Shown here one piece after another: positions 8,744 through 15,040 of a stretch of DNA of 17,055 nucleotides. This DNA comes from Candidatus Cloacimonadota bacterium. GTDB lineage: Bacteria; Cloacimonadota; Cloacimonadia; Cloacimonadales; TCS61. Positions within the stretch are counted from its first letter, which is position 1; every line of letters starts with the position of its first letter. Made by a program: the position numbers and the translations under genes. The stretch lies in the NCBI GenBank assembly GCA_030628755.1, contig DAOVQH010000013.1, positions 1 to 17,055 of the forward strand. Reading direction: 5' to 3'. A model generated the notes under the pieces. That model was not told the origin of the DNA. It searched no databases and saw nothing but the letters and a program-made list of their open reading frames with translations.

Positions 8744-8820
8744 GCGCCCGTGGCTCAATTGGATAGAGCATCTGACTACGGATCAGAAGGTTAGAGGTTC
8801 GAGTCCTCTCGGGCGTGCCA
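8744..8820 (+). tRNA. tRNA-Arg (anticodon ACG)
   Basis: All arms can be traced. The acceptor stem GCGCCCG (8744-8750) pairs with CGGGCGT (8810-8816), including one G-U. The D-arm is GCTC/GAGC. The anticodon stem TCTGA/TCAGA (8771-8775, 8783-8787) holds loop CTACGGA with anticodon ACG at 8778-8780. The T-arm is AGAGG-TTCGAGT-CCTCT (8793-8809). Discriminator G8817 and an encoded CCA (8818-8820) finish it. ACG is normally read as ICG after TadA deamination and decodes CGU, CGC and CGA. Confidence 0.97.
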
Positions 8821-8982
8821 TTTTTATTAGCTCACGGATACACACAGATCAAACGGATCAATATTCATATATTCAAAAAGTAGGGATGAGAACCCCATCT
8901 TCTTATACAAGCTTCGATCACGATCTTGGGATACAATTTTAGTGAAGTGGGAATTTGGAAGCGAAGTGGCACTGACTGAGGT

Positions 8983-9016
8983 GAAACAGTGTTTCTTCGG
9001 ATCGGCAGTCCTCTCG
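8983..9016. repeat. 34-base direct repeat, copy 1
   Basis: It begins GAAACAGTGTTTCTTCGG and ends TCCTCTCG, and it matches 9313-9346 at 33 of 34 positions (G9008 against A9338). The first 13 bases, GAAACAGTGTTTC, form a perfect dyad around a central G. Confidence 0.85.
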
Positions 9017-9031
9017 GCTTGTCGCGCCATA

Positions 9032-9049
9032 GTCCCGTAAAAACGGGAC
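9032..9049. repeat. Perfect 7-bp hairpin
   Basis: GTCCCGT (9032-9038), loop AAAA, ACGGGAC (9043-9049). No T-run follows directly, so it reads as a palindromic repeat rather than a terminator. Confidence 0.6.
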
Positions 9050-9299
9050 GAAGGCTGAGCGTGCTATTTTTTTATTTAGCCACCAACCTTCGTAAAACTA
9101 CGGCAAGGCAAGCGAATTGACACGAATTTTCACGAAGAATAACTTTAAACTTAACAAGTTTTAGGAACTTGTGAAGTTTTTATAAGATTGCTTTGTCTGA
9201 AACCTCGCGAATGGGATGGGGGTCGTTATAACTTAAAGAAATCATTTTCACATAGTCTGTGGGGCTTAGTAACCAGAGTATTGTTGGCAGTGAAGTAGC

Positions 9300-9336
9300 G
9301 CCGATAGGAGAAGAAACAGTGTTTCTTCGGATCGGC
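9300..9336. repeat. Strong composite hairpin around repeat copy 2
   Basis: An outer stem GCCGAT (9300-9305) / ATCGGC (9331-9336) and an inner nine-pair stem GAAGAAACA (9310-9318) / TGTTTCTTC (9320-9328) surround a single central G. The structure covers most of the second 34-base repeat copy. Confidence 0.65.
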
Positions 9337-9346
9337 AATCCTCTCG
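9313..9346. repeat. 34-base direct repeat, copy 2
   Basis: Partner of 8983-9016 with one mismatch, 330 bases downstream in the same orientation. Sequences on either side are also related but diverged, so the duplicated unit is longer than 34 bases. Confidence 0.85.
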
Positions 9347-9576
9347 CCTGTTGCGGTGTAGTTAAATTCTTCCTTTAGTCACGTCGTAGCTAAATTCTTC
9401 TTGCTTATCTTTAGCAAAGATGGATTGCTTTTCTTTAACGAAGACGAAGGCGTGCCATTTTTTTATTGAGAATTTAATATTGTATATTGAATATTTAGCT
9501 CACCAGTCTTTTTCGGCAGTTGCCAGATACGACACGGCAGGCGGATACACACCAATTCACACTGATTTGGTATACT

Positions 9577-9602
9577 CGTTCCCAAGCCCCAGCTTGGGAA
9601 CG
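9577..9602. repeat. REP-like perfect 11-bp palindrome
   Basis: CGTTCCCAAGC (9577-9587), loop CCCA, GCTTGGGAACG (9592-9602). No T-run follows. A very similar TTCCCAAGC...GCTTGGGAA hairpin is, to my recollection, a common interspersed repeat in several environmental bacterial genomes. It could also be a bidirectional transcription stop for the - strand toxin operon. Confidence 0.65.
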
Positions 9603-9690
9603 GAAAGCCAGTAAGCAAAAACAGATTATTTTCCATCCTTGCCTTTTCTATGTTTCCAAACCTGTAAACTAAATTAAACAACCATAAAAT

Positions 9691-10128
9691 TTATATAGTT
9701 TTATTTGATAATATTCTTATTTTATGAAGATCTACTTTTCCTTTTCTAAGTTCTTTTTCTTTAAGAAATTCTATCTTATCATAAATTCTTTTTAGTAATT
9801 CATGAGAAATGGGATCTAAAACTTCTAATAGATTATTATTATAATCTCTTATGAGCTTAGAAATTGGGAAAACTAATATTCTATGAAATTGGACATAAGT
9901 AGGTAAAGGAAAAGAGTCTTCAGTATTTTGAGGGACAAAAATATCTTCCTTTCTATAATGTTTATATTCACCATGTACATTAGATGTGACTGTAAGCATT
10001 AAAGTAGTATAATTATTATCATTACTAATTACAATTAAACGTTTTGTTTTTGTAACCCCATCCCTAAAAGTTACCTTATAACGAAATACATTACCAGCTT
10101 TAAGATAATGTTTTAAAGGTAAACGCAT
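9691..10128 (-). CDS. Putative MazF/PemK-like toxin of a Panacea toxin-antitoxin pair
   Basis: This 145-residue protein has the order of motifs seen in MazF/PemK/CcdB-fold proteins. A GNVFRYKVTFRDG barrel strand comes first, then KTKRLIVISNDN (28-39) in place of the family's K-RPvvVlSnD, TVTSN (46-50) and LPTYVQFHRILV (75-86). In MazF toxins the equivalent Arg and Thr/Ser cleave mRNA; here Arg30 and Thr48 are candidates. About 60 charged residues (to 145) follow the barrel, longer than MazF. The ATG starts three bases after the upstream antitoxin stop with no Shine-Dalgarno, so translation depends on termination-reinitiation, which keeps toxin below antitoxin. Base composition is extremely AT-rich, suggesting acquisition. 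The fold call is by motif only; a non-toxic SH3-like partner is possible. Confidence 0.6.
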   Translation of the reverse strand: MRLPLKHYLKAGNVFRYKVTFRDGVTKTKRLIVISNDNNYTTLMLTVTSNVHGEYKHYRKEDIFVPQNTEDSFPLPTYVQFHRILVFPISKLIRDYNNNLLEVLDPISHELLKRIYDKIEFLKEKELRKGKVDLHKIRILSNKTI

Positions 10129-10131
10129 TAA

Positions 10132-10689
10132 TTAAATATTAAATATAGCAGAGAGAATTCGTTCTTCTTCTATATACTCTTTATTAACTTCTAATAATTC
10201 TTTTTTTTGTTCTTCAGGAATATCATGTATTATTTTCTCTATAGAAATTATTTCTAATTGTTCTGAATGTTCAAAGCAATATTCCTTTTCACTTAAATCA
10301 GCTAACTGTAAAGGATGTAGATTTTTATATTTTTCAATTATTTCATCAAGAATTTCAATTTCTGATAAAGAAATATATTCTAAATCTGGTTTTTTCTTAC
10401 TACTAATAGTTCGATATCGACTATCACTAAAAGAGATATTTTCATCTAAATAATTTTTTAAATTTCGAGAAAAGATTATATAATTAGGATCATCAATTAA
10501 AATTAATGTCTGCTGTGGAATGGGTCCGTAAGGAAGCTTCTTATAAAAATCACCTGTTATAAACCGTCCATATCTTATAAGATGTTCTTTATCTGCAAAA
10601 TATAATAATTTAACTGCTTTTAATTTAGTAAGATAATTAACTTTTGTGGATAAATAGTTTAAAATGGAAATAATTTTTTTAATATTCAA
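10132..10689 (-). CDS. Panacea-domain (SocA/GepA-like, DUF4065) antitoxin
   Basis: This 185-residue protein carries the Panacea hallmark: YLTKLKAVKLLYFADKEHL (19-37) and GDFYKKLPYGPIPQQ (46-60), with the conserved Gly-Pro. Panacea proteins are promiscuous antitoxins that neutralise many unrelated toxins encoded next to them, and SocA is a proteolytic adaptor of this family. The C-terminal half (about 100-185) is Glu/Lys-rich helical and probably contacts the toxin. The start is TTG (10689-10687), chosen because an AAGGGGG tract (10694-10700 on the - strand) lies four to five bases upstream and no ATG precedes the conserved core. The weak start may tune dosage. A MazF-like gene follows three bases on, in the antitoxin-first order typical of such pairs. 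Confidence 0.8.
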   Translation of the reverse strand: MNIKKIISILNYLSTKVNYLTKLKAVKLLYFADKEHLIRYGRFITGDFYKKLPYGPIPQQTLILIDDPNYIIFSRNLKNYLDENISFSDSRYRTISSKKKPDLEYISLSEIEILDEIIEKYKNLHPLQLADLSEKEYCFEHSEQLEIISIEKIIHDIPEEQKKELLEVNKEYIEEERILSAIFNI

Positions 10690-10772
10690 TATACCCCCTT
10701 TGTTAATAATATAATTAATATAAGCATGTAAAAAATAGAAAAAGTAAAATAACGGTCAATAAAAAAACTGAA

Positions 10773-10886
10773 TTAATAATTAAACTGCTTAAATTTTATA
10801 TCATAAGAAGACTGATACCAGTTTGACAAACCCTTTACTTTTTTCACTTTTACTTTCAACAACAACATCTTCTCTTGCCTTTTCAT
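10773..10886 (-). CDS. Possible small basic protein (37 residues)
   Basis: An ATG at 10886-10884 begins four bases after the preceding membrane-protein stop, with AGAAGG about seven bases upstream. It encodes a Lys-rich peptide (MKRQEKMLLLKVKVKKVKG ...) ending at TAA 10773. Nothing is recognised. A second frame over the same bases reads an equally protein-like tail ending FVKLVSVFL, so this could instead be a decayed gene end. Kept because of spacing and ribosome-binding site only. Confidence 0.25.
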   Translation of the reverse strand: MKRQEKMLLLKVKVKKVKGLSNWYQSSYDIKFKQFNY

Positions 10887-10889
10887 ATT

Positions 10890-11231
10890 TTAACCTTCTT
10901 TATCGGATGCTTTGTTTTTATTATTAATACTATCTAATAATTCTTTCTTTCTATCAGAATTTTCTGTTAAGTTAATTAGTAATTTAATTATTGTATTTAC
11001 TGATAATAGTAATAAAAAAGCAAAACATAAAAACCAACTGGCTATTAATAAAAGTAGTCCTGAATAAGATGAAGGTTGTGTTGCACAAGATTTAAATGAA
11101 AGAAAAAATAATATGATAGAAAGTACAAAATAAATCCAACCAAAACCAACTAAATATGTTTGTAGAGATTTAGCCCCTGAAAATTTAGATTTAGGTGTTT
11201 CAAATTTAATGGGTTTGAATTTTGAGTTCAT
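10890..11231 (-). CDS. Hypothetical two-helix membrane protein
   Basis: I do not recognise this 113-residue protein. It has a basic, Pro/Ser/Lys-containing N-terminus (1-25), a hydrophobic helix at about 27-47 (LVGFGWIYFVLSIILFFLSF), a short loop with Cys49, a second hydrophobic stretch at about 58-88, and a charged tail rich in Lys, Asp and Asn. This suggests an inner-membrane hairpin with both ends in the cytosol. GGAGGT lies five bases before the ATG, so the start is well supported. It sits 70 bases after the fibronectin lipoprotein on the same strand and upstream of the toxin-antitoxin pair. No function is proposed. Confidence 0.6.
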   Translation of the reverse strand: MNSKFKPIKFETPKSKFSGAKSLQTYLVGFGWIYFVLSIILFFLSFKSCATQPSSYSGLLLLIASWFLCFAFLLLLSVNTIIKLLINLTENSDRKKELLDSINNKNKASDKEG

Positions 11232-11301
11232 TTATACCTCCAATCAAATAATTCAAATAAAATGTTTTTCAATAAACCATTTAACAATCTCGATACCTTT
11301 A

Positions 11302-12795
11302 TCATTGATATGGAATTGTAAGAGAAATAGGACCAAAAATTTCGGTATCTCCAGCATAATCTACACTTTCCAGCCAATACCAGTAGGTTTGGTTAACTTG
11401 AACAGGGTATTGATCGATAAATTCATAATCTGTAGGTTCGGAAGTAGTTCCTGCTCCTTCAATCAAATCTACATTAATTTGAATAGCATTATTTTCTTCA
11501 AGAGCAGTACTGCTTTCGCCACGATAGATGTTCCAACCCATATTACCTGTCTCCCACTGCGTTGTCCAATATAATATAGGGTAACTATTCACAAATTGAA
11601 CCGTGAAATGGGTAAGGAAAATATCGAGTGTACAGAGAATCAAAACTTCGTTCGAATACTCCGATTGATAACCTTGAGCAAATGCATAAACCCTATAAAA
11701 ATAGATAAAACCCATCTCAATATTTTCGTCTATATAGGCAGTCATATCCTGCCCTACAGTTGCTATTTCTTCATAATTTCCTTCATCCACCTTTCTCTCA
11801 ATCACGAAACCTTCTTCATTATTACTGTTATCCTGCCATTCAAGTATTACAATACTATCAACAAAAGTTGTGGTTAGATTTAAAGGTGCTGAGAAAGTAT
11901 TTAAACTACCTTCAATGTAGGGTGAATAATTACTATTTTTATAAGCACAAACTTTATAATAATTCATAATTCCTGGTGTAACTTCCTCATCCAACCATTC
12001 CTCTGTATCAGCTGCAACATATATAGAATCCCAAACACAACCTTCTTCCATTTTACAAAGTAAATATCCGTCTTCTACTTCACAATTATCATCCCAAGTC
12101 AATCTTATTGAAGTTAAAGAAAGAGTTTCAATCTCCAGATTAGAGGGTGATGGTAGTAGAACTGGGATAATACTGTTTTGATTATAGTTAGAAAGAGAAT
12201 TTCCGCTCGCTGCAAAAACTCTATAATAACAAGTATCATAGTAAGAAGTATTGTAATCAATATAGATTGTAGTTTCTGGTTCAAGTATTTTATATCCCCC
12301 CTGCCATGCTGCAGAACCAATTTTTCTATCAATCCTAAAATTAAGCTCGCCAATACTATTATCCTGCCAGCATAATCTAATACTGTCTTGGGCAACTTGT
12401 TCTAATTGTAAGTTCGTTGGAACGGTACTATCAGAAAACCAACCAGCAGGAATAGAATAATCAGAATAATCGCTACCATTAAATGTCCTGACTCTGTATG
12501 AATATACTGTATTGCTTGCGGTAGGAATATTATCAATAAAAGATGTTATATTCGATACAACTACAGCGTAGTTTTCATACCAGTCAAATTCCCCTTCTTT
12601 TCTATCAATTATAAACTCTATTGCTTCAGAAGAATTATCTTGCCAGGTTAATTTTACCAGATTGCTCCCAACTAAAGTAAGTTCTAAATTAGAAGGAGCA
12701 TTTAATCCTTCTTCAGTTGATGTAGATGACTTAGAACAAAATGTTAGTATAATAGCGAACACTAAAATTGATACAATAAATAATGTTTTTTTCAT
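11302..12795 (-). CDS. Lipoprotein with about four fibronectin type III repeats
   Basis: A 497-residue protein begins with a lipoprotein signal (MKKTLFIVSILVFAIILTFC; Cys20 lipidated) and a Ser/Thr linker. Four domains of about 90 residues follow, starting near 33, 128, 213 and 302. Each has the pattern P-xNL ... xLxWQDNS ... F-I-I-x-RK ... Y-YRVxA of fibronectin type III folds (LTWQDNS, LCWQDNS, LTWDDN, LEWQDNS). The C-terminal 105 residues (YPILYWTTQWETGNMGWNIY ... YWYWLESVDYAGDTEIFGP) resemble the terminal domain common in FCB extracellular proteins. It is probably an outer-membrane surface protein; its ligand is unknown. GGGAGA precedes the ATG, which lies 17 bases after the stop of the broken sorting-tail gene, implying that both were once in one operon. 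Confidence 0.8.
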   Translation of the reverse strand: MKKTLFIVSILVFAIILTFCSKSSTSTEEGLNAPSNLELTLVGSNLVKLTWQDNSSEAIEFIIDRKEGEFDWYENYAVVVSNITSFIDNIPTASNTVYSYRVRTFNGSDYSDYSIPAGWFSDSTVPTNLQLEQVAQDSIRLCWQDNSIGELNFRIDRKIGSAAWQGGYKILEPETTIYIDYNTSYYDTCYYRVFAASGNSLSNYNQNSIIPVLLPSPSNLEIETLSLTSIRLTWDDNCEVEDGYLLCKMEEGCVWDSIYVAADTEEWLDEEVTPGIMNYYKVCAYKNSNYSPYIEGSLNTFSAPLNLTTTFVDSIVILEWQDNSNNEEGFVIERKVDEGNYEEIATVGQDMTAYIDENIEMGFIYFYRVYAFAQGYQSEYSNEVLILCTLDIFLTHFTVQFVNSYPILYWTTQWETGNMGWNIYRGESSTALEENNAIQINVDLIEGAGTTSEPTDYEFIDQYPVQVNQTYWYWLESVDYAGDTEIFGPISLTIPYQ

Positions 12796-12811
12796 TATAT
12801 CTCCCTAAATT

Positions 12812-12997
12812 TTACTTCAAAAATAACATCTTCCTGAATTTCTTGTAATCACCTGCTTCCAATTTATAGAAATAGATCCCTGAACTTACTCGATTGCCAT
12901 TGGAGTCTCTGCCATTACAGATAGAAAAATGTTCTCCAACTGGAAGCACTTCATTGTCCGCCCACGATGAAGTTGATGCGGGGCACGGCACTTCAAT
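12812..12997 (-). pseudogene. Orphan 3' end of a FlgD/Por-tail surface protein, truncated by the RT module
   Basis: Read on the - strand, 61 codons end in TAA at 12814-12812 with the tail signature DNEVLPVGEHFSI, NGRDSNGNRVSSGIYFYKLE and final KMLFLK. This is the same sorting-domain ending as the beta-helix protein at 39-2339. A stop lies in frame at 13000-12998, and nothing upstream looks like the rest of such a protein. Homology seems to begin at DNEVLP (near 12958); the more GC-rich bases from about 12960 to 13030 read as foreign. Trp of the usual IWNGRD is Cys. The parent was hundreds of residues longer. The missing 5' part is not found beyond the RT module either, so deletion accompanied or followed the insertion. 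Confidence 0.75.
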
Positions 12998-13031
12998 TTA
13001 CCTCTGTCCACCCGCTATTCTTTAGCGACTT

Positions 13032-13041
13032 GTTATCGCTC
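13032..13041. repeat. Left copy of 10-base inverted repeat flanking the RT module
   Basis: GTTATCGCTC is the exact reverse complement of GAGCGATAAC at 14729-14738. It lies about 20 bases past the RT stop, beside small palindromes (CGCTA/TAGCG at 13013-13027; AGCGA/TCGCT at 13024-13040). Ten exact bases at near-symmetric positions suggest module ends or a paired recombination site, but a chance match cannot be excluded. Confidence 0.4.
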
Positions 13042-13061
13042 TTTTTTTTGTCAGTGTAATG

Positions 13062-14570
13062 TTAGTAATATTCAGGATTAGGAAATTTTTGAATACCATA
13101 TATTTTTACAAGCTTTCGTGTATAAATCCACGACTTATAAAAGCTTGGCAATTTTGTTTCTACTTGTAATTTGGATTTATACCAATCACCCGAAATCAGT
13201 TTTTCCTTAGTAGGTCGTTTGTATGACGAGACATGCTTTCTAATGATTTTTGCTCTGACATTTAATGCCTTGTCAAGAGTGCCGCATAACCACCCGTCCA
13301 GTGACCGAAAAATGTAATCATCAGTTACCAACGGGTAAAAACTCATCATGCATCTTGTAAATACCAAAGGTTCATTTTTGTCATTCAGACACTTGGATAA
13401 TTGCTTCTCGCTGACTTTGCCATAAATATATCTTCTAATTTCATTGATGCAAGTTACCAAGTCCCAATCAGTTTCGTCCTTTACTGAATACCTCTTTTTA
13501 GAAAATCCATATTTCCCGGGATAATGAATTAGATGTCTATTTATCGTATTGGAAATTCTGGATTTTATTCGCTTGATGGTTCCCTCCCGTAGAGATATTT
13601 GTGTGTTGGATATTTTGTGTCCAAGAAAATCAAAATGCTCTTTTGCTCTAATCTCCGCTTGCTTGTCTTCTGTGAGTAAAGAAATTCCGTTAGACTTTCG
13701 AAAATTAATCTTAGTTCCAGAAAAAGTGCCATGTGCAATCATATGATTAGCACATTTGTGGGCTTTGTCATAAGTGTCACAAATGATAACAATATCATCA
13801 GAAAATCGAGCAAATGCCACCCCTTCTGTTTCAATTTTCTTGTCCAACTCAAAACATGCGATGTTCGCAAGGAATAGTGAGATTGTGCTGCCTTGTGGAA
13901 TACCAATAGAATTTTGGACGAACTGTTTGTGTTTGTACTTGTCTGTTCCTTCAGCTTTGTCATATTTTAAGAATTGCTTGACCAGATATAATTCTCTCTG
14001 TGTTATTTTTAATTTGTTTTCCAGTAGTTCGACAAGATACTCATGAGATATTGTATCAAAATACTTTGAGAAGTCATATTCCAATACATAGGTTCGTGGC
14101 ACTCCTTTCACTACTTGAAACAAATACTCTATTGCATTGTGAGCATTCCTGTCAGTTCTATATGCGAATGCGTAGGAGCTAAAAATGGCAAAATTCCTTT
14201 TGAGCAAAACGTTGTATAAATATTTTGCAACTACTGCATCAGGAATTGTAAACACTGAAATCTTTCTGTCGCCACCGCCCATTTTTGGAATGGTGTTTAT
14301 CAAGCACGGTTTGGGTTTATAAGTTTGCTCCCTAATCTTTTTGGCAATGGTGTATGTAAGGCAATCAATATTAGATAACACATAAAACGGGTTAAACAGA
14401 TTATCCAAATGCCAATGCCCCGGAATTAAGTTACCTTTCTTTTTTGCTTTCTGCCCAGTCCTCTTTGTGAATTTCTGCTGAAAAGAGCGATTTATTACCA
14501 ATCTTTTATGATGGCGTTTTATGTGTTTCTTGCATTCATTTTCGAGCAAGCGTTTGACTGTTCTTTCCAT
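13062..14570 (-). CDS. Free-standing reverse transcriptase of unknown-group (possible DRT) type
   Basis: These 502 residues carry palm and finger motifs of an RNA-directed DNA polymerase. A basic N-terminus comes first, then RKISVFTIPDAVVAKYLY, SSYAFAYRTDRNAHNAI, motif A YDFSKYFDTI (165-174, Asp166), GIPQGSTISLFLANI (223-237), catalytic FSDD (256-259) and FDFLGH (313-318). The C-terminal 120 residues hold INEIRRYIYG, MSFYPLVTDD and LDGW, a conserved-looking helical extension. No retron VTG motif, DGR SQ motif, group II maturase or HNH domain is seen. This leaves the unknown-group/Abi/DRT classes, many of them anti-phage; the exact group is not determinable by eye. ATG at 14570 is preferred over TTG 14627 because the extension would translate a predicted RNA stem. 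GC is visibly higher than in the neighbouring genes. Confidence 0.8.
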   Translation of the reverse strand: MERTVKRLLENECKKHIKRHHKRLVINRSFQQKFTKRTGQKAKKKGNLIPGHWHLDNLFNPFYVLSNIDCLTYTIAKKIREQTYKPKPCLINTIPKMGGGDRKISVFTIPDAVVAKYLYNVLLKRNFAIFSSYAFAYRTDRNAHNAIEYLFQVVKGVPRTYVLEYDFSKYFDTISHEYLVELLENKLKITQRELYLVKQFLKYDKAEGTDKYKHKQFVQNSIGIPQGSTISLFLANIACFELDKKIETEGVAFARFSDDIVIICDTYDKAHKCANHMIAHGTFSGTKINFRKSNGISLLTEDKQAEIRAKEHFDFLGHKISNTQISLREGTIKRIKSRISNTINRHLIHYPGKYGFSKKRYSVKDETDWDLVTCINEIRRYIYGKVSEKQLSKCLNDKNEPLVFTRCMMSFYPLVTDDYIFRSLDGWLCGTLDKALNVRAKIIRKHVSSYKRPTKEKLISGDWYKSKLQVETKLPSFYKSWIYTRKLVKIYGIQKFPNPEYY

Positions 14571-14583
14571 AATTATTGAAAGG

Positions 14584-14706
14584 TGAGAGAGCGGGTAAAC
14601 CAAAAAAGACTGAAATTGCCGCAGCAAGCGTAAGCAAGTCTGCCGACCTACTTTTGCAATCTGTATTTCTGGTTTACCCTAACCCATCTTTGGATTTATT
14701 CTCTCA
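14584..14706 (-). ncRNA. Candidate structured RNA immediately upstream of the reverse transcriptase
   Basis: On the RT-coding strand three nested pairings are exact or near exact: TGAGAGA (14706-14700) with TCTCTCA (14590-14584); GGGTAAACCA (14679-14670) with TGGTTTACCC (14602-14593); AGATTGC (14662-14656) with GCAATTT (14619-14613, one G-U). An inner GCAG/CTGC pair may cap the structure. The 123-base unit ends 13 bases before the ATG. DRT2 and DRT9 reverse transcriptases have template RNAs in just this position, which is the reason for calling it an RNA; function here is inferred. It could alternatively be a translational attenuator for the RT. Confidence 0.5.
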
Positions 14707-14728
14707 TGTATTATGCTGTTTTTCAAAT

Positions 14729-14738
14729 GAGCGATAAC
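14729..14738. repeat. Right copy of 10-base inverted repeat flanking the RT module
   Basis: GAGCGATAAC matches the reverse complement of 13032-13041 exactly. It is 22 bases beyond the outer stem of the candidate RNA and merges into the GCACGTGC palindrome. Together the two copies enclose the RNA candidate and the RT gene (about 1.7 kb). Confidence 0.4.
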
Positions 14739-15011
14739 GCACGTGCTTACGCCATATTGAGTGGATTTCGCATTTAAATCTTCTCATCTTCTTCAATTTC
14801 TTTTCACCATAATAATCCATTTTTTGCTTTGTTTATTCGAAGACGAATTTGCTTTCTTGAATTATTTATGTCAAATTAAAAAGGCTTTCAGTACATTTTC
14901 TTAATTAGGTAGCGAAATCACACTGAATCTAAAAGACCTGAAATGTAAGATAATTTGTAAAATGTATTTTTATACTCTTTCAATAAGTGCTGAGCTCTAA
15001 TCCCTTTTTTA

Positions 15012-15040
15012 TTGACGATTTTATGTAATAATTTTATTTA
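15012..15040 (+). promoter_or_regulatory. Possible sigma-70-type promoter for the glycosyltransferase genes
   Basis: TTGACG (15012-15017) and TATTTA (15035-15040) are separated by 17 bases, about 100 bases upstream of the glycosyltransferase start. In such AT-rich DNA a match of this quality can occur by chance. Confidence 0.3.

Larger units (their letters stand above)
8821..9690. repeat. Non-coding repeat-rich region downstream of tRNA-Arg
   Basis: About 870 bases contain no convincing gene; the open frames here are short and run through hairpins. The region has two related modules, each carrying a near-identical 34-base repeat (8983-9016, 9313-9346). Each module ends in a GACGAAGG ... CGTGCYATTTTTTTATT segment (about 9047-9074 and 9443-9467). 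It also holds perfect hairpins at 9032-9049, 9300-9336 and 9577-9602, and phrases such as CACGAA-TTTT-CACGAA. The modules share 11 bases (AGTCCTCTCGG) with the tRNA T-arm and GCGTGCCATTTTT with its 3' end. It may be a graveyard of insertions at the tRNA or a lineage-specific intergenic repeat family. Confidence 0.6.

Noticed and set aside
8736..9030. Open frames covering the tRNA and first repeat module
   Set aside because: One reads straight through the tRNA gene, and the other consists of repeat sequence.
9420..9681. Short open frames on both strands in the repeat region after the tRNA
   Set aside because: They run through hairpins and duplicated repeats, have no ribosome-binding site and no protein-like pattern.
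11209..12395. Several 65-121-residue open frames inside the membrane-protein and fibronectin genes
   Set aside because: They are alternate-frame readings of a gene whose own frame has signal peptide, repeats and ribosome-binding site.
13013..13050. Terminator for the RT gene (small stems next to a T-run at 13042-13049)
   Set aside because: The T-run follows the stems only on the + strand, while the RT is transcribed on the - strand where the run is A and precedes the stem.
13062..14752. Diversity-generating retroelement
   Set aside because: The RT has PQGSTIS rather than the DGR SQ motif, and no template/variable repeat pair or variable C-type-lectin target was seen nearby.
13062..14752. 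Group II intron or retron
   Set aside because: There is no maturase/HNH domain or domain V-like hairpin for an intron, and no VTG motif for a retron.
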